Shown: in pieces, positions 33,280-41,399 of the stretch
How the letters are laid out: every line of letters starts with the position of its first letter
Numbering within the stretch: position 1 is the stretch's first letter
Assembly (NCBI RefSeq): GCF_026712245.1
Contig: NZ_JAPPUY010000002.1
Location: 620,001-684,000 of the forward strand
Length of the DNA stretch: 64,000 bases
Source of the DNA: Roseateles hydrophilus
GTDB lineage: Bacteria > Pseudomonadota > Gammaproteobacteria > Burkholderiales > Burkholderiaceae_C
Reading direction: 5' to 3'
Position numbers and translations under genes: made by a program
Notes under the pieces: generated by a model
What the model was told of the DNA's origin: nothing
Database searches by the model: none
What the model saw: the letters and a program-made list of their open reading frames with translations, nothing else

Positions 33280-34596
33280 ATGACCACCCCCCAACGCCAC
33301 CTGCTCACCTGGGTGCCCTCGCTCTACCTGGCCATGGGCTTGCCCAATGTGATGGTGGGCGTGGTCGCGGCCATCCTCTACAAGAACCTGGGCGTGTCCA
33401 ACGAGGACATCGCGCTCTACACCTCGCAGCTCTACCTGCCGTGGGTGTTGAAGCCCTTGTGGGCGCCGCTGCTGGAGGTCTACCGCAGCAAGCGCTTCTG
33501 GGTCATCAGCATGGAGTTCACGATGGCCGCGGCACTGGGCCTCATCGCGCTGGTGCTGCCGGTGGCAGACTTCTTCAAGCTGTCGCTGGCCTTCTTCTGG
33601 ATCGTCGGCTTCGCGTCCGCCACGCAGGACACGTGCGCCGATGGCGTGTTCATGACCACGGCCTCCAAGACCGACCAGGCCCGCTACGCCGGCCTGCAGG
33701 GCATGTGCTGGAACCTGGGCGCCGTGCTGGCCTCGGGCCTGCTGGTGTCGCTGACCGGCTACCTGCACAACCAGCTGGGCCTGTCCTGGGTGCAGTGCTG
33801 GATGGTGGTGGTGTCGCTGGCGGCGGCGCTGATGGCGGGCTTCGGCGTCTACCACTGGCGCGTGCTGCCGGCGGGCGCGCCCTCGCAGCTGCACGGCCAG
33901 GGACTGGCCGGCGGGCTGAAGGCCACGGCCGAGGCCTGGGTCACGTTCTTCCAGAAGCCGCAGATCTGGATGATGCTGGCCGTCATCTTCTTCTACCGCT
34001 TCGGCGAGGGCTTCATCGAGAAGTTCGGCCCGCTGTTCCTGCTGGACAGCACCGCGGCCGGCGGCCTGGCCCTGGACAACGAGGCGCTGGGCCACATCAA
34101 CGGCACGGTGGGCACGCTGGCCTTCATCGCCGGGGCCTTCCTGGGCGGCTTCTTCGTCGCCCGCAAGACGCTGCCGCGCAGCTTCTTCACGCTGGCGCTC
34201 GTGCTCAACATCCCGCACGTCACCTACTTCTACCTGGCGCAGACGATGCCGACCGACACGGTCACCATCGCCGCCATCGTGGCCATCGAGAAGTTCGGCT
34301 TCGGCATGGGCTCGGTGGGCCACATGCTGTACATGATGCAGCAGATCGCGCCGGGCCCCTTCCGCATGGCCCACTACGCGATGGCCACAGGCGTCATGGC
34401 GCTCACCAAGTGGGGCACAGGCAGCGTCAGCGGCCTGCTGTGGAACTACGTGGGCCACAACTACCTGAGCTTCTTCGGCTGGGTGCTGGTGTTCTCCATC
34501 CCGCCGGTCATCCTGGCCTGGTTGGCACCGTTCCCGCATGACGGCGAGGCCACCGCGGCGGCCGACGGCCACGCGGCGCCAGCCGGAGCGCACTGA
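33280..34596 (+). CDS. AmpG-like MFS permease
   Basis: This is a 438-residue inner-membrane protein with about twelve hydrophobic segments. The opening WVPSLYLAMGLPNVMVG followed by VAAILYKNLGVSNEDIALYTS, then PWVLKPLWAPLLE and DGVFMTTA, resemble AmpG muropeptide permeases and their relatives in glycan loci. GGAGACC precedes the ATG. Between a GH9 glucanase and a deacetylase, import of cellodextrins or other short glycans is more likely than cell-wall recycling, but this rests only on context. Its stop overlaps the next start (TGATG). Confidence 0.82.
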   Translation: MTTPQRHLLTWVPSLYLAMGLPNVMVGVVAAILYKNLGVSNEDIALYTSQLYLPWVLKPLWAPLLEVYRSKRFWVISMEFTMAAALGLIALVLPVADFFKLSLAFFWIVGFASATQDTCADGVFMTTASKTDQARYAGLQGMCWNLGAVLASGLLVSLTGYLHNQLGLSWVQCWMVVVSLAAALMAGFGVYHWRVLPAGAPSQLHGQGLAGGLKATAEAWVTFFQKPQIWMMLAVIFFYRFGEGFIEKFGPLFLLDSTAAGGLALDNEALGHINGTVGTLAFIAGAFLGGFFVARKTLPRSFFTLALVLNIPHVTYFYLAQTMPTDTVTIAAIVAIEKFGFGMGSVGHMLYMMQQIAPGPFRMAHYAMATGVMALTKWGTGSVSGLLWNYVGHNYLSFFGWVLVFSIPPVILAWLAPFPHDGEATAAADGHAAPAGAH

Positions 34597-35303
34597 TGAG
34601 CCTGCTGCTGGCCCTGGCGATGGCCGCCGCCGCACCCGCCTGTGCGCCCGACGCGCTGGGCACCGCCCGCACGCTGACGCTGCCTCGCACGGCCAGCGCC
34701 TGGGGCACGGCCCAGCATGCGGCGCTGCCCGGGCTGGCGCGCGGCGAGATCGTGCTGACCTTCGACGACGGCCCGCGCCCCGGCTCCACGCCGCGCGTGC
34801 TGCAGGCGCTGGCCGATCAGTGCGTGAAGGCCACCTTCTTCGTCAACGGCGAGCCGCTGCGCCAGCATGCCGAGCTTGCCCGCCAGGTGCGCGACGCCGG
34901 CCACACGCTGGGCATGCATGGCCACCGGCACGACAACTTTGCGCAGCTGCCCGCCGAGGCGCAGGGCAGCGACCTCAAGGCCATGCTGGCCGCTTACGTC
35001 GACGTGCTGGGCGAGCGCCCGGCGGCCTGGCGGTTCCCGTTCCTGGCCGAGTCGCCGCTGATGATGACGGCGCTCGCCCGGCTGGGCATCACGGTGATGT
35101 CGGTGGATGCCGGCGCCGAGGACTGGCTGCCCGCGCAGACGCCGCAGATGCTGGCCGCCAAGCTGCTGGGCCAGCTCGCCAAGACCGGCGGCGGCATCGT
35201 GCTGCTGCACGACGCGCAGGACCAGACCGCCGACGCGCTGCCCTTCCTGCTGCAGACGCTGAAGGCCGAGGGTTACCGGGTGGTGCATCTGCGCTGGGAG
35301 TGA
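34596..35303 (+). CDS. Polysaccharide deacetylase (CE4, NodB-like)
   Basis: This is a 235-residue protein with a short leader (to about residue 16). It shows the NodB motifs in order: TFDDGPRPGSTP (metal-binding second Asp), the HxxxH site within GMHGHRHDNF, RFPFLAE in place of the usual RxPYG, VDAGAEDW, and IVLLHDAQ (final His). It should therefore be a metal-dependent de-N- or de-O-acetylase acting outside the cytoplasm. Known family substrates are chitin oligomers, peptidoglycan and acetyl-xylan. In this operon an acetylated plant glycan is one option and peptidoglycan another. The relaxed third motif adds doubt about activity. Confidence 0.8.
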   Translation: MSLLLALAMAAAAPACAPDALGTARTLTLPRTASAWGTAQHAALPGLARGEIVLTFDDGPRPGSTPRVLQALADQCVKATFFVNGEPLRQHAELARQVRDAGHTLGMHGHRHDNFAQLPAEAQGSDLKAMLAAYVDVLGERPAAWRFPFLAESPLMMTALARLGITVMSVDAGAEDWLPAQTPQMLAAKLLGQLAKTGGGIVLLHDAQDQTADALPFLLQTLKAEGYRVVHLRWE

Positions 35304-35330
35304 GCCCGGTGGCGGCCACAATCGGTCGCC

Positions 35331-36254
35331 ATGCGTCGATCCCCGGTGCTCCTGCTTGCCCTGCCTGCCGCGGTGCTGATCACCGCGGGCTGGCTGCTGT
35401 GGCAAGACCCGGCCCCGGCGCCAGCCGCCGCGCCAGCGGCAGCAGCTCCGCCGCCCAGCACGCCGCGTCTGCCGCTTGGCGCCGGGGCGCCTACGGGGGC
35501 GTCGGCGGCCGCGGCCTTGCCCGCGCCCGAGGGCTGCGCACCCAGCACGCTGCCGGCGCATGAGCAGGCCCTGGGCTGGCAGCGCGCGCTGGCCGTGCTG
35601 GCCAGCGGGTCGGGTGCGGACGTGGTGCTGGGCCTGCTGCTGCAGCCGCCGCCGGCTGAGGATGCACCGGCGCAGGCGCAGTGGTCGGCCCAGGTGCGCG
35701 ACGCGGCGCTGCGCTCACAGGATGCGCTCGCCCTGCGCTGGGCCACTGCGGCCTGCCTGGGCGCGGCCTGCCGGCGCGAGCTGCTGCAGGCTCGGCTGCG
35801 GCTGGAGCCGGGCAACGCCGTGCACTGGGCCGCCTGGCTGGAGGAGGCCCCCGATGATGCCGACGCCGCCTGGCAGGGCCTGGCGGCGGCCGGCCACTGG
35901 CGCGAGCAGCCGCGGGCCTGGCTGACGCGGCTGGGCGCGGCACTGCCGGCGGCCTGGACGCCCGCGCAGCGCGAGGCCGTGCTGCGCAGCCTGCCGGCGC
36001 CAGCCTGGGCGGAGTCGCCCGCGCCGTCGGTGATGCTGGCCAATGCCTGCGGCCACTACGGCGCCGGCCATCCGGTGGGCGTGGCCTGCGCCCATGTTGT
36101 CACGCTGATGCTCACGCGCAGCGACGCGCCGCAGGCCTGGCAGCAGGGCGCCGCCCTGGCGCGCCAACTGGGCCGCGCCGACATCCCGCCGCCGCCCGCA
36201 GCGCCGGCCGCCGCAGCGATGCCGGCCTGCACGGCCTCGCAATCAAGTCGCTGA
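35331..36254 (+). CDS. Exported protein of unknown function
   Basis: This is a 307-residue protein I do not recognise. An N-terminal membrane anchor or signal (LLLALPAAVLITAGWLLW) is followed by an Ala/Pro-rich linker to about residue 65. A helical, Ala/Leu/Trp-rich domain follows with scattered Cys residues and repeated W-A-x-x-L patterns that might be degenerate helical repeats. The tail is again Pro/Ala-rich. It begins 27 bases after the deacetylase gene and may be its last co-transcribed partner, but no functional link is visible. It could be a periplasmic scaffold protein. Confidence 0.65.
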   Translation: MRRSPVLLLALPAAVLITAGWLLWQDPAPAPAAAPAAAAPPPSTPRLPLGAGAPTGASAAAALPAPEGCAPSTLPAHEQALGWQRALAVLASGSGADVVLGLLLQPPPAEDAPAQAQWSAQVRDAALRSQDALALRWATAACLGAACRRELLQARLRLEPGNAVHWAAWLEEAPDDADAAWQGLAAAGHWREQPRAWLTRLGAALPAAWTPAQREAVLRSLPAPAWAESPAPSVMLANACGHYGAGHPVGVACAHVVTLMLTRSDAPQAWQQGAALARQLGRADIPPPPAAPAAAAMPACTASQSSR

Positions 36255-36400
36255 GTGATTGCGCCGACTCGGTAGCGCGCCCGAGGCGCCCCCGTGGACC
36301 GCTTCCTATGCTGCGCGCCGACCGCACCGGCTGCACAGGGGCGGCAACGCGCCGCGGCGATGACGCTGCCGGCGTGACCACAACGACTGGAGACACATCG

Positions 36401-38002
36401 ATGAAGCACTTTTCGCGCGGGCGCCTGGCGGCGCTCGGCCTGGCGGCGGCCACCTGTACCTTCGCCTCCACCTCGGCGCTGGCCGCCTGGGGCATCACCG
36501 ACGCCAGCGGCGTGCTGACCGTGGACACCGGCGCCGGCCTCGTGTTCAAGGTCAACAAGAGCAGCGGCGACATCACCTCCATCAAGCTCAACGGCGGCGC
36601 GGAGCTGCAAGGGCAGACCAAGTTCTCCCACATCAGCTCGGGCCTGGGCGCGCCGGCCACCTATGCGTTCTCGCCATCGGGTACCACGGCCGTCATCACC
36701 ATCACGGCGTCCACGCTGAAGCACTACATCGTCGTGCGCCGCAACGAGAACACGCTGTACATGGCCACCCACATCACGGCCGAGCCGGCGGTGGGCGAGC
36801 TGCGCTGGATCACGCGGCTCAACGGCAGCGTGTTCACGGGCGTGCCGGTCGAGTCCAGCCTGCGCGGTACCACCGGCGCCATCGAGAGCAGCGACGTGTT
36901 CGGCAACAGCGACGGCACGACGCGCTCCAAGTACTACGGCAACCAGCGCGCCAAGGACATGACGATCCGCGGCGTGACCGGCTCGGGCGTGGGCGCCTTC
37001 ATGGTCTACGGCAGCCGGGAGTCGGCCTCGGGCGGCCCGTTCTTCCGCGACATCCAGAACCAGAGCGGCACTGACACCGAGCTCTACAACTACATGAACT
37101 CGGGCCACAACCAGACCGAGGCGTTCCGCATGGGCCTGCACGGCCCCTATGCGCTGATGTTCACGACGGGGGCCACGCCGTCGGCGCCGGACATGAGCTG
37201 GATGTCCGGCCTGGGCCTGGACGGCTGGGTCGCTGGCCGCGGCAAGGTGGTGCTGAACGGCTTGAGCGGCATGGACACGGCCTATGCGTACACGGTGGGC
37301 TTTGCCAACGGCACGGCGCAGTACTGGGGCACCACGTCCGGCAGCGGCGCGGTGACGGTGGCCAACATGAAGCCCGGCACCTACACCATGACCGTCTACA
37401 AGGGCGAGCTGGGTGTCTACACCGAGCAGGTGTCGGTCAGCAGCGGCGGCACGACGACGCTGAACACGCGGGCCATCACGGCCGACCCGTCGGCGCAGGC
37501 CGTGCTCTGGCGCGTGGGCAACTGGGACGGCACGCCGCTGGAGTTCCTGAACGGCCAGACGCTCAACGTGCGCCATCCGTCCGACACCCGCAACCCGTCC
37601 TGGGGCCCGGTGACCTACGCGGTGGGCAGCGCCACCAACAAGTTCCCGGGTGCGATCTGGAAGGGCGTCAACAGCGGCACGCAGATCACCTTCAACCTGA
37701 CCAGTGCCCAGCTGGCCGCGCGCACGGTGCGCATCGGCATCACGGCGGCCTATGCGAATGCGCGGCCGCAGATCAGCGTGAACGGCTGGACCTCGACGGT
37801 GCCCAGTGCGTCCACCCAGCCCGACTCGCGTTCGCTGACCATCGGCACCTACCGTGGCAACAACGCGACCTTCACGTTCAGCGTGCCGGCCAGCGCCTTC
37901 GTGGCCGGCAGCAACACGCTGACCATCAACGCCGCCTCGGGCAGCGGCAGCACCGCCTATCTCAGCGCCGGTTTCGCGGTGGACGCGGTGGACCTGCGCT
38001 GA
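36401..38002 (+). CDS. Family 4 rhamnogalacturonan lyase
   Basis: This is a 533-residue secreted enzyme predicted to cleave rhamnogalacturonan I by beta-elimination. A signal peptide ends at SALA (about residue 28). The order of three domains fits PL4. A large N-terminal beta-sandwich includes GLVFKVNKSSGDITSIKLNG and SDVFGNSDGTTRSKYYGN. A fibronectin-III-like segment holds NMKPGTYTMTVYKGELGVY. A C-terminal carbohydrate-binding-like sandwich (VLWRVGNWDGTPLEFLNG to the end) has DLR as its last residues. GGAGACA precedes the ATG. It stands alone between the hypothetical gene and the convergent ABC operon, but its product, RG-I with galactan side chains, would feed the galactan operon further on. 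Confidence 0.87.
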   Translation: MKHFSRGRLAALGLAAATCTFASTSALAAWGITDASGVLTVDTGAGLVFKVNKSSGDITSIKLNGGAELQGQTKFSHISSGLGAPATYAFSPSGTTAVITITASTLKHYIVVRRNENTLYMATHITAEPAVGELRWITRLNGSVFTGVPVESSLRGTTGAIESSDVFGNSDGTTRSKYYGNQRAKDMTIRGVTGSGVGAFMVYGSRESASGGPFFRDIQNQSGTDTELYNYMNSGHNQTEAFRMGLHGPYALMFTTGATPSAPDMSWMSGLGLDGWVAGRGKVVLNGLSGMDTAYAYTVGFANGTAQYWGTTSGSGAVTVANMKPGTYTMTVYKGELGVYTEQVSVSSGGTTTLNTRAITADPSAQAVLWRVGNWDGTPLEFLNGQTLNVRHPSDTRNPSWGPVTYAVGSATNKFPGAIWKGVNSGTQITFNLTSAQLAARTVRIGITAAYANARPQISVNGWTSTVPSASTQPDSRSLTIGTYRGNNATFTFSVPASAFVAGSNTLTINAASGSGSTAYLSAGFAVDAVDLR

Positions 38003-38018
38003 AGGCCGGTCGGGCCTG

Positions 38019-39032
38019 TCAGTCGGGCAGCCAGCACAGCGCCTCGGCGGGCAGGGCCAGCGCCAGCGCGCTGCCCGCCGCCGGCCGGCTGGCGCCGGGC
38101 GGCAGGCACAGCGTCAACGGGGCCTGCCCATGTGCCTGCACCAGCACGCTGGTGTACAGCAGGCCGGGGTGCACGGCCAGCACCTGCGTGGCCAGCGTCC
38201 AGGCGGTGGCTGGCGTATCTGCCTGCGCGGGCTGCAGCGCTGCGAGCGGCGCAATCCAGCAGCCGCTGTCGCGCCGCCACGGCCCGGGCGCCGTGCGGGC
38301 GTCCAGCGTGTGGAAGGCGCCGAGGAACTCGGCCACGCGGCGGCTGCGCGGGCGCTGCCACAGCTGCTCCGGCGGGCTGCATTGCTCGATGCGGCCGTCC
38401 ATCATCACGGCCACCTGGTCGGCCAGCTCGTAGGCCTCGTCGCGGTCATGCGTGACGAGCACGCAGCTCTGGCCCAGCGCCTGCTGCAGCTGGCGGAAGG
38501 AGCGCCGCAAGGGCACGCGGAAGTTCTCGTCCAGCGCCGAGAAGGGCTCGTCCAGCAGCAGCAGCGAGGGCCGCGGCGCGAGGGCCCGCGCCAGGGCCAC
38601 GCGCTGGCGCTGGCCGCCGGAGAGCTGCGCCGGCCGCTTGGCCGCATGCTCGGCCAGGCCGACGAGCTGCAGCAGCTCGGCCACGCGCGCCTGCTGCTGT
38701 GCGGCCGGCTCGCGCCGGGCTTGCAGGCCGAAGCCGATGTTGTCGGCCACGCTGAGGTTGGGGAACAGTGCGTAGCTCTGGAACACGACGCCCACGCCGC
38801 GCTCGGGCGTGGGCGTGTGGCTGACATCGCGGCCGGACAGCAGCACCGTGCCGCCGTCCAGCGGCTGCAGCCCGGCGATGGCGCGCAGCAGCGTGGTCTT
38901 GCCGCAGCCCGAGCCGCCCAGCAGCGCCAGCACCTGGCCGGGGGGCAGGTCCAGCGTGATGCCTTGCAGGATGGGGCGGCCGCCCAGGGCCAGATGGGCC
39001 TGGTGGACTACGAGCGCGCTGGGGTTCGCCAT
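38019..39032 (-). CDS. ABC transporter ATP-binding protein (organophosphate operon)
   Basis: This is a 337-residue cytoplasmic ATPase with Walker A (GGSGCGKTTLL), Q-loop FQSYALFP, signature LSGGQRQRVALARAL, Walker B LLLLDEPFSALD and switch VTHD. Residues after about 230 form the TOBE-like regulatory domain of the iron/thiamine/spermidine importer group. Its start at 39032 overlaps the end of the second permease gene by 25 bases. It is the last gene of a seven-gene minus-strand operon containing a receptor, two phosphoesterases and a binding protein. The annotation as Fe3+ or spermidine importer that this family often gets is not supported by the neighbours. Confidence 0.9.
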   Translation of the reverse strand: MANPSALVVHQAHLALGGRPILQGITLDLPPGQVLALLGGSGCGKTTLLRAIAGLQPLDGGTVLLSGRDVSHTPTPERGVGVVFQSYALFPNLSVADNIGFGLQARREPAAQQQARVAELLQLVGLAEHAAKRPAQLSGGQRQRVALARALAPRPSLLLLDEPFSALDENFRVPLRRSFRQLQQALGQSCVLVTHDRDEAYELADQVAVMMDGRIEQCSPPEQLWQRPRSRRVAEFLGAFHTLDARTAPGPWRRDSGCWIAPLAALQPAQADTPATAWTLATQVLAVHPGLLYTSVLVQAHGQAPLTLCLPPGASRPAAGSALALALPAEALCWLPD

Positions 39033-39808
39033 GAGCTGAGCAGTTGGATGAGCAGGGCCAGCACGGTGAGCACCACCAGGCTGACGACGATGAGGGCGGC
39101 GGCCACATGGCCGTTGGCGCCGCGCAGGCCGTTGATCAGCGGCTGCAGCAGTTCCAGCGACCCGGCCAGCAGCAGGTTGGCGATGGCGAACTCCATCGCC
39201 GCCGTGGTCCAGGCCAGCAGGCCGGCAGCCGCGAAGGCCGGCGCCAGCAGCGGCAGCAGCACGCGCCGCAGCAACAGCGTGTCCGGTGCGCCCAGCGTGC
39301 GGCTGGCGTCGATCAGCGGCTGGGCGTCCAGCTGTTGCAGCGCGGCCGACAGCGTCTGGTGCACCAGCGGAAACAGCAGCCCGGCCAGCAGGCCCACGTA
39401 GACGAGGCGCAGGTCCAGCACCTCGCCCCAGCGGCCGACGAAGAGATCCAGCGCGCCGATGGCCACGACGACCGGCGGGATCGCGAACGGCAGCAGCGCC
39501 AGTGCATCCAGCAGCCGCCGCAGGCGCGGCGACGCGAGGTGGGCGGCCAGGCTGGCGGCGCCGCCCAGCAGCAGGGCCAGCGCGGCGGCGGCGCCGGAGA
39601 TCCACACCGTGTTCCAGGCCGCGGTGCGCACGCGCGCATCGGCCAGCAGCGCGTTCAGCCATTGCAGCGTGGCGCCCTCGGGCAGCAGGCCGCGGTCCCA
39701 GCGCTCGCTGAAGGCATAGGCCAGCACGGCCAGCGGCGGCAGCAGCACCAGCAGCGCGGTGGCCCAGAAGGCCAGCGCGGGCAGGCGCCAGGTGGGGCGG
39801 GCGCTCAT
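39008..39808 (-). CDS. ABC transporter permease 2
   Basis: This is a 266-residue inner-membrane protein with about six hydrophobic segments. The cytoplasmic EAA-type loop reads IDASRTLGAPDTLLLRRVLLPLL, the contact site for the ATPase. It pairs with the permease encoded directly upstream, with ATGA overlap, to form a heterodimeric channel of the thiamine/iron/2-aminoethylphosphonate importer superfamily. Substrate is undetermined. Confidence 0.88.
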   Translation of the reverse strand: MSARPTWRLPALAFWATALLVLLPPLAVLAYAFSERWDRGLLPEGATLQWLNALLADARVRTAAWNTVWISGAAAALALLLGGAASLAAHLASPRLRRLLDALALLPFAIPPVVVAIGALDLFVGRWGEVLDLRLVYVGLLAGLLFPLVHQTLSAALQQLDAQPLIDASRTLGAPDTLLLRRVLLPLLAPAFAAAGLLAWTTAAMEFAIANLLLAGSLELLQPLINGLRGANGHVAAALIVVSLVVLTVLALLIQLLSSWRTPARS

Positions 39809-40632
39809 GCCGCGTGCCGCCAGCGGGCTGCCAGCAGGCGAGCGCCGACGATGACGAGCAGCAGCAGCGCCGCCATCACGAGCGACAGCGCGGTGGCCAG
39901 CTCGGGCTGGGCAAAGATGTCGCCGCTGACGGCCGACGCGATGCGCACGGCCAGCACCGGGCTGGCCGTTCCGGCCAGGGCAAAGGGTGTGGCGTAGGCC
40001 GCGGCCGCGTTGGCGAACAGCAGCGCAGCGGTCTCCACGAGGCTGGGGGCCAGCAGTGGCAGGCCCACGCGGCGCCAGAAGTGCGCGGGCCGCGCGCCCA
40101 GCGTGGCGGCGGCTTCGGCCAGTGCCGGGTCCAGCAGCCGCACCGGCGCCATCAGCAGCACCAGCGCCAGCGGCAGCTGGAACAGCGTGAACGCCAGCAG
40201 CAGGCCGGCATCGCTGTTCAGGTCCCAGCCTTGCAGCAGCCCGGCTTGGCGGCCCAGCAGCGTCAACACGCCCTGGCTGCCCAGCAGCAGCGTCAGTGCC
40301 AGCGCCAGCGGCACGCCGGCAAAGTTGGCGCCCAGGCCGGCCAGCACGGCCACCGGCCGCTCCCAGCGCGGGTGGGCGGCCAGGTGCAGTGCCGCGCCCA
40401 GGCCCAGCGCCAGGCCCAGCAAGGTGGACGCGGCCGACAGCGCCACGGTGCGCAGCAACGCGTCCAGGTAGAAGCGGTCGGCCCACAGCTCGCGCAGCAC
40501 GCAGTCACTGCCGCTGACGCAGGCCTGCAGCAGCGCAACACTGCGCCAGCCCAGCGGCAGCAGCAGGGCCGCGAGCAGCAGGGCCAGCAGCGGCGTGGCC
40601 GTGGCCCAGGCGCGGGCGGGCGTCAGCTGCAT
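39805..40632 (-). CDS. ABC transporter permease 1
   Basis: This is a 275-residue inner-membrane protein with an EAA-type loop (LAEAAATLGARPAHFWRRVGLPLL) and six predicted helices. The unusual periplasmic segment after the first helix contains two Cys residues (ACVSGSDCVL). It overlaps the upstream phosphodiesterase-like gene by ten bases and the downstream permease by four, so all are tightly coupled. Confidence 0.88.
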   Translation of the reverse strand: MQLTPARAWATATPLLALLLAALLLPLGWRSVALLQACVSGSDCVLRELWADRFYLDALLRTVALSAASTLLGLALGLGAALHLAAHPRWERPVAVLAGLGANFAGVPLALALTLLLGSQGVLTLLGRQAGLLQGWDLNSDAGLLLAFTLFQLPLALVLLMAPVRLLDPALAEAAATLGARPAHFWRRVGLPLLAPSLVETAALLFANAAAAYATPFALAGTASPVLAVRIASAVSGDIFAQPELATALSLVMAALLLLVIVGARLLAARWRHAA

Positions 40633-41399
40633 CCGAGGCGTTGGGTGACGAAGCGGCGCAGGCCGGTCTGCGTGTCCGGCCAGCCCTCAGGGGCCGTGCC
40701 GCCGCCCTGGTGTGGCAGCCATACCAGCGGCACCTCGCGCTCCACGGCCAGCGGGCCGCCGTGCCAGTGGTCGGCGTGCATGCCGTGGTCGCTGGTCAGC
40801 AGCAGGTCGTAGCCGGCGGCGTGCCAGCGCGGCAGGGTCTGGGCCAGGATCATGTCCAGCTTGCGCGCGGCCATGCTGTAGCCGGTGGACTCGCCGCCGT
40901 GGCGGTGGCCGGCGAGGTCCAGCCCCATGGGGTGCACCAGCAGAAAGTCCGGCGCGTGCGCCTGGCGCAGGGCCTCGGCGTCGGCCAACAGGTGGGAGTC
41001 GGGGTAGTCGTCTTCCCAGTACCAGCGGGCGGCGACGATGTTCAGCGCCGGCAGCGCGGCCTCGCGATGGGCCAGCGGGTCGAACACGGTGCCTGCCAGC
41101 AGCTCGTAGAACCAGTGGTAGGCCACCACGGCGGAGCGGCGGCCGGCGGCGGCGAGCTCGTCGAACAGCGTGTCGCCACAGCGCTGGCCGGCCTGGCCGT
41201 TGCCGAGGATGCCGTGCTGCAGCGGCGTGCGGCCGTTGATGACGGTGGCGTACAGCGGGCGCGACAGGCTGGGCAGCTCGCAGCGCAGCGTGCTCCAGTG
41301 CGCGCGGCCGGCCTCGTTCAGCGCCTGCACGTAGCCCATGTAGTCTCGCGCGGTGTCGGCCCGCAGGCCGTCGACGAGCAGAAGAACGAGCTTGGTCAT
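40623..41399 (-). CDS. Cytoplasmic alkaline-phosphatase-superfamily phosphodiesterase-like enzyme
   Basis: This is a 258-residue protein without a signal peptide. LLLVDGLRADTARDY at the start supplies the first metal-binding Asp. LSRPLYATVINGRTP is the nucleophile region of nucleotide pyrophosphatase/phosphodiesterase relatives. Later DLAGHRHGG and LLTSDHGMHADHWHG carry the remaining metal ligands. The protein is shorter than most NPP enzymes. Being cytoplasmic and encoded between the binding protein and the permeases of an importer, it probably acts on the imported compound, releasing phosphate or splitting a phosphodiester. The natural substrate is unknown, and phosphonate hydrolase chemistry cannot be excluded. 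Confidence 0.78.
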   Translation of the reverse strand: MTKLVLLLVDGLRADTARDYMGYVQALNEAGRAHWSTLRCELPSLSRPLYATVINGRTPLQHGILGNGQAGQRCGDTLFDELAAAGRRSAVVAYHWFYELLAGTVFDPLAHREAALPALNIVAARWYWEDDYPDSHLLADAEALRQAHAPDFLLVHPMGLDLAGHRHGGESTGYSMAARKLDMILAQTLPRWHAAGYDLLLTSDHGMHADHWHGGPLAVEREVPLVWLPHQGGGTAPEGWPDTQTGLRRFVTQRLGCS

